Origin: UBA2897 sp036733925
Lineage (GTDB): Bacteria > Bacillota > Negativicutes > Selenomonadales > Selenomonadaceae
Assembly (NCBI GenBank): GCA_036733925.1
Contig: DAIMZO010000028.1
Span: 1-20,309 of the forward strand
DNA: 20,309 nucleotides
Reading direction: 5' to 3'
Part shown: one piece after another, positions 1 to 8,843 of the stretch
Position numbering within the stretch: position 1 is the stretch's first letter
Layout of the letters: each line of letters begins with the position of its first letter
Position numbers and translations under genes: made by a program
The notes under the pieces: model-generated
Told to the model about the DNA's origin: nothing
Databases searched by the model: none
Seen by the model: only the letters and a program-made list of their open reading frames with translations

Positions 1-10
1 GCGTACGGTC

Positions 11-217
11 TTATTTCTTGAGTGCTGCCTTCAGCGTCTCTGCCGTGGCCTGCTTGACGATGTCGAGCACGTTCTTGACGAGCGCGTTGTACATATCGCC
101 GCCGTCCACGACGCCGCGGCCGTTCTCCGTGAGGAAGAACTTCTTCGGCGGTTCGTTGGCCTTGAGGGCCTCGTCGACTTTTTCTGCTACGAGCTGATCG
201 ATTTCCTGATCGGACAT
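11..217 (-). CDS. Hypothetical 68-residue protein
   Basis: I do not recognise this short protein. It begins MSDQEIDQLVAEKVDEAL, is rich in Glu and Lys, and is predicted by eye to be two amphipathic helices flanking a short central stretch (FFLTENGRGVVDGGD). There is no signal peptide, membrane segment or cysteine, so it is probably cytosolic. The ATG is preceded on the minus strand by AGAGGTGG at a normal distance, which supports both the start and real expression. It is transcribed away from the neighbouring gene at 541, and a TATACT hexamer lies about 35 bases upstream of its start. The gene ends close to the window edge, so its downstream partners are unseen. Confidence 0.6.
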   Translation of the reverse strand: MSDQEIDQLVAEKVDEALKANEPPKKFFLTENGRGVVDGGDMYNALVKNVLDIVKQATAETLKAALKK

Positions 218-540
218 GTTTATCCACCTCTTTCTAAAACAATCTATAGTCTAGTATACGACATTCCGGCGGAAAAGTCCTTGTTTTCTTGGAAAAAAAT
301 CCTCGGTTGGGAAATCGGAGGCCGATTCCCGATTCTATCGAAGGGATTACCTTTTTCCTAGAATAAGTTTTATAGGATTTTGTCGAAGGGCTTAAGAGGT
401 ACTAAGGTCATGCTAACGATACGGCTTTACACTAATAAAAAAAGAGGAGAAGTAATCCCGAGAGTTAGCGGATATATCTGGACGTTCAGGGAGTACATGT
501 CCAGCAGGATTCACAGGAGAACCAGAAAGGCGTGGCTAAA
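218..540. other. AT-rich intergenic region between divergent genes
   Basis: This stretch is clearly more AT-rich than the flanking genes. It contains an imperfect inverted repeat (GGGAAATCGG at 309-318 with CCGATTCCC at 322-330, one bulged A) that is not followed by a T-run in the plus direction. An open frame from a TTG at 380 has no ribosome binding site or recognisable product and I do not call it a gene. The promoter of the gene at 541 should lie here, but no convincing hexamer pair is visible. Confidence 0.5.
253..258 (-). promoter_or_regulatory. Possible -10 element for the 68-residue gene
   Basis: On the minus strand this reads TATACT, about 35 bases upstream of the ATG at 217. No good -35 hexamer is present at 16-18 bases, so the call rests on the -10 box and position alone. 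Confidence 0.3.
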
Positions 541-1287
541 ATGGCAAGGTTCAGTAAGAAGATGATGGCGGGAATCGTTACGGGAGCGATTCTCGTCTTC
601 GGCAGCATCGGGGTGTATTCCCTGCAGGAGACGCAGACGGAGCAGCGGGCGGAGGCAGCCCGCACGGCGCAGTACGGGCGCGGGGAGCGCCCGCCCTATC
701 AGCGGATGAATTCGGCCGAGGTGGCGAAGCAGGTTGCGGATACGTTCGGCGTCAGTGAGAGCGAGGTCAAGAAGGCCATCGACGACGAGACGGACTTCCG
801 GGATATCGGGCAAGCCGCGATGCTCGCGAAGCTCTCGAAGAAAAGCTTTGCCGACGTGCTCGCGATGAAGACGGACTCGAACCAGTGGGCAGACGTCCGC
901 GAGAGCCTCGGCATCACGCGAGAGGCGGTGCGGGACGCGATGGATGACATGACGGCGGTGCATCTCGCGCGGCATAGCGATATCGACCAGAAGACGGCGG
1001 TCGCCCTGCTGCGGGACGGCTACCGCCCGTGGGATATCGAGGCCGCAGCAGCGATTGCGAAGGCCTCGGGCAAGGACATTCAGACCGTCCTCGATGCGAA
1101 GAAGATCAACAACCGCTGGAGCAAGGTCGCGGAGCAGTTCGGCGTGAGCCGCGATACCCTGCGTAGCGGCGTGCCGGGCGGCCCGCGCGTGGGCATGTCC
1201 GGTCCGGAAACGATGATGGATGGGGATGACTGGGACTGCCCGGCAAGTGCACCGGCCAATCCCCCGGCAAATATGCCGTGCAACTGA
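541..1287 (+). CDS. Membrane-anchored protein with two ~47-residue repeats, unknown function
   Basis: Unrecognised protein of 248 residues from the ATG at 541; a GTG at 532 in frame would add three residues. AGAAAGG lies about 10 bases before the ATG, so I prefer 541. The N-terminus has a basic stretch (RFSKK) and a hydrophobic segment (residues about 8-28), so it is a signal peptide or single membrane anchor and the rest is probably outside the cytoplasmic membrane. Two tandem units at about residues 88-134 and 165-208 share the pattern DI..AA...AK.S.K....VL..K..N.W..V.E..G.(S/T)R(E/D). A further partial unit (VADTFGVSESEVKKAI) precedes them. The units look helical and end in a helix-turn-helix-like GVSRDTLR. 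The Pro-rich tail carries two cysteines. It stands alone, followed by the trp leader. Function unknown. Confidence 0.7.
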   Translation: MARFSKKMMAGIVTGAILVFGSIGVYSLQETQTEQRAEAARTAQYGRGERPPYQRMNSAEVAKQVADTFGVSESEVKKAIDDETDFRDIGQAAMLAKLSKKSFADVLAMKTDSNQWADVRESLGITREAVRDAMDDMTAVHLARHSDIDQKTAVALLRDGYRPWDIEAAAAIAKASGKDIQTVLDAKKINNRWSKVAEQFGVSRDTLRSGVPGGPRVGMSGPETMMDGDDWDCPASAPANPPANMPCN

Positions 1288-1326
1288 GAACTCGATGAAA
1301 AACAAGAACTTTTTTCTCGAAAGGTA

Positions 1327-1355
1327 TTGACAGATAATACAGATGCGTGTATAGT
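1327..1355 (+). promoter_or_regulatory. Promoter of the trp operon
   Basis: TTGACA at 1327-1332 and TATAGT at 1350-1355 are separated by exactly 17 bases, close to the sigma-70/sigma-A consensus. The expected transcription start falls just upstream of the T-box leader, which fits its role as the trp operon promoter. Confidence 0.8.
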
Positions 1356-1387
1356 AAAACCATCAAGCAAATATTGGAACAAAATCG

Positions 1388-1660
1388 ACGAGCAGGGAAT
1401 AGTATTCCTCGAAGCTACCGTAAAGCGAGTCCGTGACTGCCACGAGGCAGAGGTGCGAGGACGGGCCGGGAAACGGGGATGAATGGATCTGTGAGAGCTC
1501 ACCGAAAGCCGCGAGGTGATTAGGCTGGGACGGTTGCCACCGTTATCAGGCTAGGGTATCGGATACGTTCCCGTACCTGAACTGAGGCAGCGAAAGCTGT
1601 GAACAACGGGTGGTACCGCGACAATGCGCCCCGATAGGATGTTTCCTGTCGGGGCTTTTA
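1388..1660 (+). promoter_or_regulatory. T-box riboswitch (tRNA-Trp sensing) controlling trp genes
   Basis: The leader carries the conserved T-box GGGTGGTACCGCG (1608-1620), which base-pairs with uncharged tRNA ends in this family. Stem I closes with GAGC (1390-1393) against GCTC (1497-1500). The specifier loop has AGTA on the 5' side (1401-1404) and GAA (1481-1483) on the 3' side, and the next triplet is TGG (1484-1486), the tryptophan codon. A GTGAGAG kink-turn-like stretch follows. Downstream is an intrinsic terminator (1628-1659) that competes with the antiterminator. By family knowledge, uncharged tRNA-Trp would favour read-through into trpF and the following genes. The specifier assignment comes from reading motifs by eye, without a covariance model, but it agrees with the genes downstream. 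Confidence 0.92.
1628..1660 (+). terminator. T-box regulated intrinsic terminator
   Basis: A 12-bp stem (1628-1639 with 1644-1655, one G-U pair) with a four-base loop is followed by TTTT. It lies directly after the T-box sequence, so it is the terminator half of the switch. Confidence 0.9.
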
Positions 1661-1735
1661 TCATAGCGTCAAGTGAAAGAATCCCGTTCAAGGAAAAACA
1701 AGAGAGAGCACGGGACGTATAAAGAGGGATGTTGT

Positions 1736-2437
1736 ATGAAAACGAAGATCTGTGGACTGAAAGATATGGAATCGACGCTGACCGCCATCCAATGCGGGGC
1801 AGACTTTATCGGCTTTCTTTTTTTCCCGCAGAGCAAACGCAACATCACCCCGGGCAAGGCCGCGGACATCTGTAGCAGGATCGGGCACCGCGCACGGCGT
1901 GTCGGCGTATTCGTCGATGAGGAGCCGGAGCGGGTCAACGCAATCGCGAAGCTCTGCGAGCTCGACTACGTGCAGCTGCACGGGCACGAGGATGCCGACT
2001 ACATCGCGCAGATGGATCGGCCGGTCATCAAGGCCATCGGCTACCGTCCGGACACGTTCTCAGCCAAGGAAATCAACCAGATCTCCGCGCAGATCATCCT
2101 CGTCGATACCTGGCACTACGGTTTTTCCGGCGGCTCCGGCATGCAGTTCAGCTGGCGGCGTGCCGCCGAGGAAATAAAGAAAATCAAAACCTCCGTCATC
2201 ATCGCGGGCGGACTGAATGCACAGAATCTGCAGAAAGCTTGGGATACATTCCATCCCTTCGGCGTGGATGTCTCGAGCGGTGTCGAGACCGGTGGGAAGA
2301 AAGACCCGGAGAAGATCCGCGAGTTCCTCGAGACGGCGCACACGCTGACCCTGCACCGGCCAAACGAATTCGTCATTGAGGAAGAGGAAAAGGAGGAGCC
2401 CAAGCAGATGAACAGACTGAAGAAACAGAAAGCATAG
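1736..2437 (+). CDS. trpF: Phosphoribosylanthranilate isomerase
   Basis: TrpF converts phosphoribosylanthranilate to CdRP in tryptophan synthesis, a cytosolic single-domain (beta/alpha)8 barrel. The protein starts MKTKICGLKD with the family's general-base Cys6, and the general-acid Asp is at residue 124 in IILVDTW. The phosphate site is seen as IIAGGLNAQNL and DVSSGVETGG. I chose ATG 1736 because AGAGGG precedes it and the catalytic KICGL motif then sits at the normal N-terminal position; the open frame extends further upstream without homology. At 233 residues it is about 25-30 longer than usual owing to a charged tail (four consecutive Glu, then a Lys-rich end). It is the first gene after the T-box and lies 18 bases before trpC. 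Confidence 0.95.
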   Translation: MKTKICGLKDMESTLTAIQCGADFIGFLFFPQSKRNITPGKAADICSRIGHRARRVGVFVDEEPERVNAIAKLCELDYVQLHGHEDADYIAQMDRPVIKAIGYRPDTFSAKEINQISAQIILVDTWHYGFSGGSGMQFSWRRAAEEIKKIKTSVIIAGGLNAQNLQKAWDTFHPFGVDVSSGVETGGKKDPEKIREFLETAHTLTLHRPNEFVIEEEEKEEPKQMNRLKKQKA

Positions 2438-2455
2438 AAGAAAGGCGGGTCGCGT

Positions 2456-3417
2456 ATGCGCGATATACTCAAGGAAATCGTAACGCAGAAGAAAGACATC
2501 GTAGCCGGGGACAAGCGGGAATATCCGCTCGAGGAGATTCAGAGGGGCCTCGAGAAAGGGAAGTTCCGCATGACGGAGGCGTTCCGGAAGCGGAGCTGGG
2601 GCCTGATCGCCGAGTGCAAGCTGCAGTCCCCGGCAAAGGGGCGGCTCAACACGAAGGATTCCGTCGTGGATCTCGCGAAGATCTACGAGGCAAACGGCGC
2701 GGCCGTGCTCTCCGTGCACACGGATCCGCATTTCCTTGGCAGCAACGAAGATTTCCGAAAGGTCCGTCAGGCGGTCTCGATGCCGCTCCTGCGGAAGGAT
2801 TTCATCATCGACCCGTATCAGATTTACGAAGCGCGCGCGCTCGGCGCCGATGCCATCCTGCNNNNNNNNNNTCAACCGCGTCGACGAGATCGTCTGCTTC
2901 AACCAGCTGAGCGAGGAGAACTTCCGCGGTATCGCAGATATCATGCTCGCGGAGCTCCGCCAGTCGCTCGAGAGCCGCGGCATCGACTTCACCTGGGACG
3001 AGAGCGTATCAGATTTACGAAGCGCGCGCGCTCGGCGCCGATGCCATCCTGCTGATCGTGCGGATCCTGACGGAAAAGCAGCTCGGTGATTATCTTGACC
3101 TCGCGCACGAGCTCGGCATGGACGCGCTCGTCGAGATCCACAATCGGAGCGACCTCGAGAAGGCGCAGCGCACGGAGGCGCAGTTCCTCGGCATCAACAA
3201 CCGGAACCTCACGTCGTTCGATACCGATATCCAGAACTCGCTCGAACTGTTGCCCTACTGTGACACCAAGCGCACGTTGATCAGCGAGAGCGGCGTGCGG
3301 GACGCGGCGGACGCGAGGAAGCTGCAGGCAGCCGGTGCCGACGGCATCCTCGTCGGCGAGGGGCTGGTCCGGGCGGACGATATCGCGGCGCAGACCCGTA
3401 GCCTCGAAAGCCTCTGA
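2456..3417 (+). CDS. trpC: Indole-3-glycerol-phosphate synthase, interrupted by a probable assembly error
   Basis: TrpC closes CdRP to indole-3-glycerol phosphate. The first part (2456-2861) shows IAECKLQSPAKG (catalytic Lys in the usual IAE.K..SP.KG), LRKDFIID, and then QIYEARALGADAIL. The reading is then broken by ten Ns and 133 bases of foreign coding sequence. It resumes at 3005 with an exact second copy of the 48 bases before the gap, then LIVRILTEKQLGDYL, GINNRNL and LISESGVRDA. Joining 2815 to 3007 (dropping 191 bases) gives one continuous 256-residue protein, the normal family length. No residue is missing, so I infer that the real gene is intact and the break is a scaffold mis-join. 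It sits between trpF and trpB. Confidence 0.85.
2814..2861 (+). repeat. 48-bp direct repeat, copy 1 (trpC sequence at contig end)
   Basis: Identical over 48 bases to 3005-3052. It ends exactly where the N-run begins and encodes part of the TrpC barrel (YQIYEARALGADAIL). It is best read as an unmerged overlap between two contigs rather than a biological duplication. Confidence 0.95.
2862..2871. other. Assembly gap (10 N)
   Basis: Ten undetermined bases, a conventional placeholder for a scaffold join of unknown size. It lies inside trpC, between repeat copy 1 and the clpB-like fragment. Confidence 0.99.
2872..3004 (+). other. ClpB-like coding fragment inserted in trpC (likely chimeric contig end)
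   Basis: Read in the frame beginning at 2874, this encodes NRVDEIVCFNQLSEENFRGI followed by ADIMLAELRQSLESRGIDF. That matches the second AAA+ module of ClpB-type disaggregases near the sensor-2 region, where the family has F(I/L)NR(I/V)DE(I/V)V.F..L and then helices with L...L..RGI. There is no start, stop or RBS of its own, and the frame breaks at the repeat boundary. It cannot be a functional gene here. Its position between the N gap and the repeated trpC bases points to a mis-assembled contig end. Confidence 0.8.
3005..3052 (+). repeat. 48-bp direct repeat, copy 2 (trpC resumes)
   Basis: Exact copy of 2814-2861. From here trpC continues without a break to its stop at 3417. Confidence 0.95.
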
Positions 3418-3542
3418 ACCCCATTGGAAAGCGGAAAAACCGAAAACCGGAAAGCGCAGACCGTCAAAGCGGATGGGGAACGGGGAACCGTGCAATCGCA
3501 TAACTAAATATAGGAACACATGTATATATGAACACTTTTTAA

Positions 3543-3548
3543 TATAAT
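3543..3548 (+). promoter_or_regulatory. Possible internal promoter -10 ahead of trpB
   Basis: TATAAT lies in the AT-rich 196-base gap between trpC and trpB, about 65 bases before the trpB ATG. The -35 region is poor (ATGTAT at 3520-3525), so this is tentative. The gap is unusually long for a compact operon, which makes an internal promoter plausible. Confidence 0.3.
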
Positions 3549-3613
3549 GAAAGCAGACGCTTCAAGGTCATGAAAAACCACGAGGCGGGAGAGAAGAAAG
3601 GAAGGCATTCCCT

Positions 3614-4804
3614 ATGCAGATGAATGGAAAAGGCAGATTTGGCAAGTATGGCGGACAGTATGTCCCGGAAATCGTCATGCCGGCGCTCGAGGAGCTCGAG
3701 CAGGCCTACCTGAAATACCGCGATAATCCGGATTTCCAGAAGGAATTCCAGTTCTACCTGAAAGAGTACGCGGGGCGCCCGACGAACCTCTACTATGCGA
3801 AGAAGCTCACCGAGCACTACGGCCGGGCGCACATCTTCCTGAAGCGCGAGGATCTGCTGCATACGGGCGCACACAAGATCAACAACGCACTCGGACAGGC
3901 CCTGCTCGCGAAGCGCATGGGCAAGAAGCGCATCGTCGCGGAGACGGGCGCTGGCCAGCACGGCGTCGCGACGGCGACAGTCGCAGCTCTCTTCGGCATG
4001 GAATGCCACGTTTTCATGGGCGCGGTCGACGTCGAGCGGCAGAAGCTCAACGTGTTCCGCATGAAGTTGCTCGGCGCGAAGGTCATCCCGGTCACATCCG
4101 GCACGGGCACGCTGAAGGATGCGACGAGCGAGGCAATCCGCTACTGGGCCACGAACATCACCGACACGCATTACATCATCGGTTCAGCGGTCGGCCCGTA
4201 TCCGTACCCGATGATGGTGCGCGACTTCCAGAAGGTCATCGGCGAGGAGATCCGCGCGCAGGCGATCGAACGCATCGGCGGCCTGCCGGACTACGTCGTC
4301 GCCTGCGTCGGTGGCGGCAGCAACGCGATCGGCACGTTCTATGATTTCCGCAACGACAAGTCGGTGAAGAAGATCGGCGTCGAGGCCGGCGGCCGCGGTG
4401 AGGCGACGGGCGACAACGCGAAGACGCTCTCGGGCGCCGGCGAGCCGGGCATCCTGCACGGAGCCTACAGCTATCTGCTGCAGACCGATGACGGGCAGGT
4501 TGTCGAGGCCTACAGCATCTCGGCGGGCCTCGACTACCCGGGCGTCGGGCCAGAGCATTCGTTCTTCAAGGACACGGGCATCGCGGAGTACGTCTCCGTG
4601 ACCGATCAGGATGCACTCGCGGCATTCCAGCGGCTTTCCCTCATCGAGGGCATCATCCCGGCGATGGAGAGCTCGCACGCGCTCGCGTACCTCGAGAAGC
4701 TCATGCCGCAGACGAAGCCGGATGAGAGCGTGGTCGTCACGCTTTCCGGACGCGGGGATAAAGATGTCGCGATGGTTGCAAAAGTATTGGGAGAGGAGAT
4801 CTGA
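3614..4804 (+). CDS. trpB: Tryptophan synthase beta subunit
   Basis: TrpB joins indole and serine to form tryptophan in a PLP-dependent reaction, in complex with TrpA. The 396-residue protein has the opening GRFGKYGGQYVPEIVMPAL, the PLP lysine K88 in HTGAHKINNALGQ, the catalytic Glu110 in VAETGAGQHGVATAT, and the phosphate loop GGGSNAIG. Length and order are those of the standard TrpB1 type that partners TrpA. AAGGAAGG (3598-3605) supports ATG 3614; a second ATG at 3620 is possible. It is followed by trpA after only five bases, so the two are translationally coupled, as expected for subunits made in equal amounts. Confidence 0.98.
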   Translation: MQMNGKGRFGKYGGQYVPEIVMPALEELEQAYLKYRDNPDFQKEFQFYLKEYAGRPTNLYYAKKLTEHYGRAHIFLKREDLLHTGAHKINNALGQALLAKRMGKKRIVAETGAGQHGVATATVAALFGMECHVFMGAVDVERQKLNVFRMKLLGAKVIPVTSGTGTLKDATSEAIRYWATNITDTHYIIGSAVGPYPYPMMVRDFQKVIGEEIRAQAIERIGGLPDYVVACVGGGSNAIGTFYDFRNDKSVKKIGVEAGGRGEATGDNAKTLSGAGEPGILHGAYSYLLQTDDGQVVEAYSISAGLDYPGVGPEHSFFKDTGIAEYVSVTDQDALAAFQRLSLIEGIIPAMESSHALAYLEKLMPQTKPDESVVVTLSGRGDKDVAMVAKVLGEEI

Positions 4805-4809
4805 TCCGG

Positions 4810-5625
4810 ATGGCAGAGGTAAAACAGAAGACGCGCGTAGAGAAGAAATTCGAAGCACTGCGGCAGGCGGGCCGCAAAGGGCTGATCATCTATATCACGG
4901 CGGGTGCGCCGGACGAGGAGACCTCGATCCGCGCGGTGCTCGAGGCGGAGAAGGCCGGCGCCGACATCGTCGAGCTCGGCATCCCGTTCTCCGATCCTAT
5001 GGCGGATGGCCCGGTCATCCAGAGCGCGAGCGTAAAGGCGCTTCAGAACGGCATGACGACCGCGGAGGAGCAGGCGATCATCCGGAAGATCCGCGCGTTA
5101 TCCGATATCCCGCTCTACGGCATGGGCTACATCAACCAGATGTACCACTACGGCTTCGAGAACTTCGTCACGGATTTTCAGCAGGCGGGCCTCGACGGGC
5201 TCATCGTACCGGACGTGCCACATGAGGAGTCCGCGGATATGCGCAAGATCTGCGCGGCGCACGATTTCCACCTGACCGAGTTCATCACGCCGGGCACGAC
5301 GGAGGCGCGCATGCAGGCAACCTGCAAGGACGCGTCGGGCTTCGTCTATTGCGTTTCGAACAACGGCGTCACGGGCGTCAAAAAGGTCGACTACACGCGC
5401 ATCGGCGAGGTCTGCAACGAGGCCCGCGCCTGCACGGATACGCCGCTCGCCATCGGCTTCGGCATTGGGAGCCCGGAGGCAGCGGTCGAGGCCGCGGCGT
5501 ACGCGGACGCGGTCATCGTAGGCTCCGCGGTCGTCGGCCGCCTGCTCAACGGCGACTTCGACGATGCGATGGCGCTGATCCATGCGATGCGCGAGGCACT
5601 CGATGCCGCCTACGGCTCGAAGTGA
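4810..5625 (+). CDS. trpA: Tryptophan synthase alpha subunit
   Basis: TrpA cleaves indole-3-glycerol phosphate and passes indole to TrpB through a tunnel. The 271-residue (beta/alpha)8 protein has catalytic Glu55 and Asp66 in VELGIPFSDPMADGPVIQ, equivalent to Glu49 and Asp60 of the enteric enzyme, plus YITAGAPD near the N-terminus and the phosphate-binding GFGIGSPEA. The loop usually written SR.GVTG reads SNNGVTG here. The start lies five bases after trpB stops, with its AGGAG inside the end of trpB. The TAA-equivalent end is TGA, followed by a ~105-base gap to the small unknown gene. Confidence 0.98.
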   Translation: MAEVKQKTRVEKKFEALRQAGRKGLIIYITAGAPDEETSIRAVLEAEKAGADIVELGIPFSDPMADGPVIQSASVKALQNGMTTAEEQAIIRKIRALSDIPLYGMGYINQMYHYGFENFVTDFQQAGLDGLIVPDVPHEESADMRKICAAHDFHLTEFITPGTTEARMQATCKDASGFVYCVSNNGVTGVKKVDYTRIGEVCNEARACTDTPLAIGFGIGSPEAAVEAAAYADAVIVGSAVVGRLLNGDFDDAMALIHAMREALDAAYGSK

Positions 5626-5731
5626 GCATGGAGGCAGAGAGAATTTCCCGAAAAAGAGGATTTTCCATGGGAAAAGCCGAAATCCTATGAACAGGTATGT
5701 ATATACGAAATAGAACACAGGAGGGATTCCC

Positions 5732-6007
5732 ATGGTTGTCGATGAGAAGAAAGATCAGCACGAGATTGCAAAGGGCATCCTGCACCATGTGCAGGGCACA
5801 CAGGTCGAGCGGCCGCGCCATATCCAGGAGATTTCCGCGCGCTACCGCAAGGACCTCGCGGAGTACCTGACCCTGATGCGCGCGCAGAAGGATAATCGGG
5901 AGCAGCGCCAGATGCTCTACGCGGAGATCAAGGCGCTCGGCTGGTGCATCGGCCGGCCGGAGAAGAAGATTATCCGGGATATCCAGCTGGGTGCGTACAC
6001 CGATTGA
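5732..6007 (+). CDS. Unknown 91-residue protein inside the trp operon
   Basis: I do not recognise this protein. It is 91 residues, charged and apparently all-helical (HEIAKGILHHVQG, then RHIQEISARYRKDLAEYL, then a Gln/Arg-rich helix and IKALGWCIGRPEKKIIRDI). There is no signal peptide or membrane segment and one cysteine. AGGAGGG at 5719-5725 sits six bases before the ATG, a strong ribosome binding site, so translation is likely. It lies on the same strand between trpA and trpE, 53 bases before trpE, and should be on the same T-box-controlled transcript. A helical protein of this size could suggest a chorismate-mutase-like fold, but I see no conserved active-site pattern and do not make that call. 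Confidence 0.75.
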   Translation: MVVDEKKDQHEIAKGILHHVQGTQVERPRHIQEISARYRKDLAEYLTLMRAQKDNREQRQMLYAEIKALGWCIGRPEKKIIRDIQLGAYTD

Positions 6008-6059
6008 AGTTCCCTCGTTGCAATCTCCTTTTCGTCCATTTTCGTCAAGGAGAGAGACT

Positions 6060-7594
<1,535 letters not shown>

Positions 7595-7607
<13 letters not shown>

Positions 7608-8161
7608 TCGATAACTACGATTCTTTCACCTATAACGTCTATCAGCTGCTCGCGGAGCTCGGCGCTGAGGTCGACGTCGTGCGCAACGACCAGACCACGG
7701 TCGCGGCAATCCGGGAGCATGGCTATCAGGGCATCATCCTGTCGCCGGGCCCCGGCGTGCCAAAGGACGCGGGCATCACGGAAGATGTGATCCGGGAGCT
7801 CGCAGGCTCAGTGCCGATTCTCGGCATCTGCCTCGGGCATCAGGCCATTGGCGAGGTCTTCGGCGGGCGGGTCGTGCGCGCCGGGCAGATCGTGCACGGC
7901 AAGGCGTCGCCCATCCATCATAACGGCAAGGGGCTTTTCGTCGGCCTGCCGCAGGACATCCGCGTCGGCCGCTACCACTCCCTCGTCGTCGACCGCGCGG
8001 GGCTGCCGGACTGCCTCGAGATCACGAGTGCGCTCGCGGACGGCACAATCATGAGCATCCGGCACCGGGAGCTCCCCGTCGCCGGCATCCAGTTCCACCC
8101 TGAGTCCATCCTGACCCCCGACGGGCACGCGATGATGAAGAATTTCTTGAACGGACTCTAA
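7595..8161 (+). CDS. trpG: Anthranilate synthase component II (glutamine amidotransferase)
   Basis: TrpG hydrolyses glutamine and channels ammonia to TrpE. This 188-residue class I amidotransferase has the full triad: Cys79 in GICLGHQAIGEVFGG, and His168 and Glu170 in QFHPES. The oxyanion-region PGPGVPKDAG is also present. Length is typical of a stand-alone TrpG/PabA and it carries no fused TrpD domain. The ATG lies inside the end of trpE (13-base overlap). PabA of folate synthesis is nearly identical in sequence; the coupling to trpE argues for the anthranilate role, though the protein could serve both. It is the last gene of the operon and trpD does not follow. Confidence 0.96.
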
Positions 8162-8279
8162 CGGATTCTAATCTGCCCAAAGAAGGAAAATCTCCCGAAC
8201 TTGAAGAAACTATACCTTGTAAGTCCGGGAATCGGTATTTTTCGGGGAAGTCCCGGGCATGATTTAGGAGGGAATAGCT

Positions 8280-8816
8280 ATGGAACTCAAAGGATCACAG
8301 ACGGAGAAGAATCTTTGGGCGGCATTTGCCGGTGAGTCGCAGGCGCGCAACAAGTACACGTACTACGCATCCCGCGCGAAGAAAGACGGCTACGAGGAGA
8401 TCAGCCGCATCTTCACCGAGACCGCGGACAACGAGAAAGAGCATGCGAAGATCTGGTTCAAGCTCGTGCACGGCGTCGGCGACACGGCCGAGAACCTGAA
8501 GGACGCCGCAGCCGGCGAGAACGACGAGTGGACGAGCATGTATCCGGGCTTTGCCAAGACCGCGCGCGAAGAGGGCTTCGAGAAGATTGCGAGGCTCTTC
8601 GAGGCCGTCGGCAGCATCGAGAAGCATCACGAGGAGCGCTACAAGCTCCAGCTCCAGAAGGTAGAGGATGGCACCGTCTTCAAGAAAGGCGAGAAAGTCA
8701 TCTGGCAGTGCCTGAACTGCGGCTACGTCTGCGTCGGCAGCGAGGCCCCGCAGGTCTGCCCGGCCTGCGCGCATCCGCAGGCCTACTTCAAGGCCATCGC
8801 CAAGAGCGAGGTCTGA
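8280..8816 (+). CDS. rbr: Rubrerythrin
   Basis: Rubrerythrin is a cytosolic non-haem iron protein that reduces hydrogen peroxide in anaerobes. The 178-residue protein has an N-terminal diiron four-helix bundle: E19 in FAGESQARNKY, E52 and H55 in ADNEKEH, E83 in GENDEWTSMY, and E114 with H117 in SIEKHHEERY. The C-terminal rubredoxin-type FeS4 site uses C144, C147, C160 and C163 (CLNCGY and CPACAHPQAYF). From memory, the D. vulgaris protein has E-x-x-E where this one has E83-x-x-S86, so one usual iron ligand position may differ. GGAGGG precedes the ATG. It stands alone, 118 bases after trpG, and is probably a separate oxidative-stress transcript. Confidence 0.96.
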   Translation: MELKGSQTEKNLWAAFAGESQARNKYTYYASRAKKDGYEEISRIFTETADNEKEHAKIWFKLVHGVGDTAENLKDAAAGENDEWTSMYPGFAKTAREEGFEKIARLFEAVGSIEKHHEERYKLQLQKVEDGTVFKKGEKVIWQCLNCGYVCVGSEAPQVCPACAHPQAYFKAIAKSEV

Positions 8817-8843
8817 AGGATGGGGCTCCGGCCCGTATCCTTT
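8816..8843 (+). terminator. Possible weak terminator after rubrerythrin
   Basis: AAGGAT (8816-8821) pairs with ATCCTT (8837-8842), and GGGC pairs with GCCC inside it around a TCCG loop. Only three Ts follow, so it would be a weak intrinsic terminator. Confidence 0.4.

Noticed and set aside
309..330. Inverted repeat as a terminator or operator
   Set aside because: Bulged stem with no adjacent T-run in the plus direction, and the T-rich stretch on the minus strand is too far from it.
380..565. Open frame starting at a TTG in the AT-rich upstream region
   Set aside because: No ribosome binding site, no recognisable domain, overlaps the start of the better-supported gene at 541.
2456..3417. Calling trpC a true pseudogene or a natural ClpB-TrpC fusion
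   Set aside because: The N-run and exact 48-bp repeat at the break point to an assembly join, and the repaired gene is complete.
8224..8257. GC-rich partial hairpin ahead of rubrerythrin as trp operon terminator
   Set aside because: Six-base stem with a long loop and no T-run afterwards; too weak to call.
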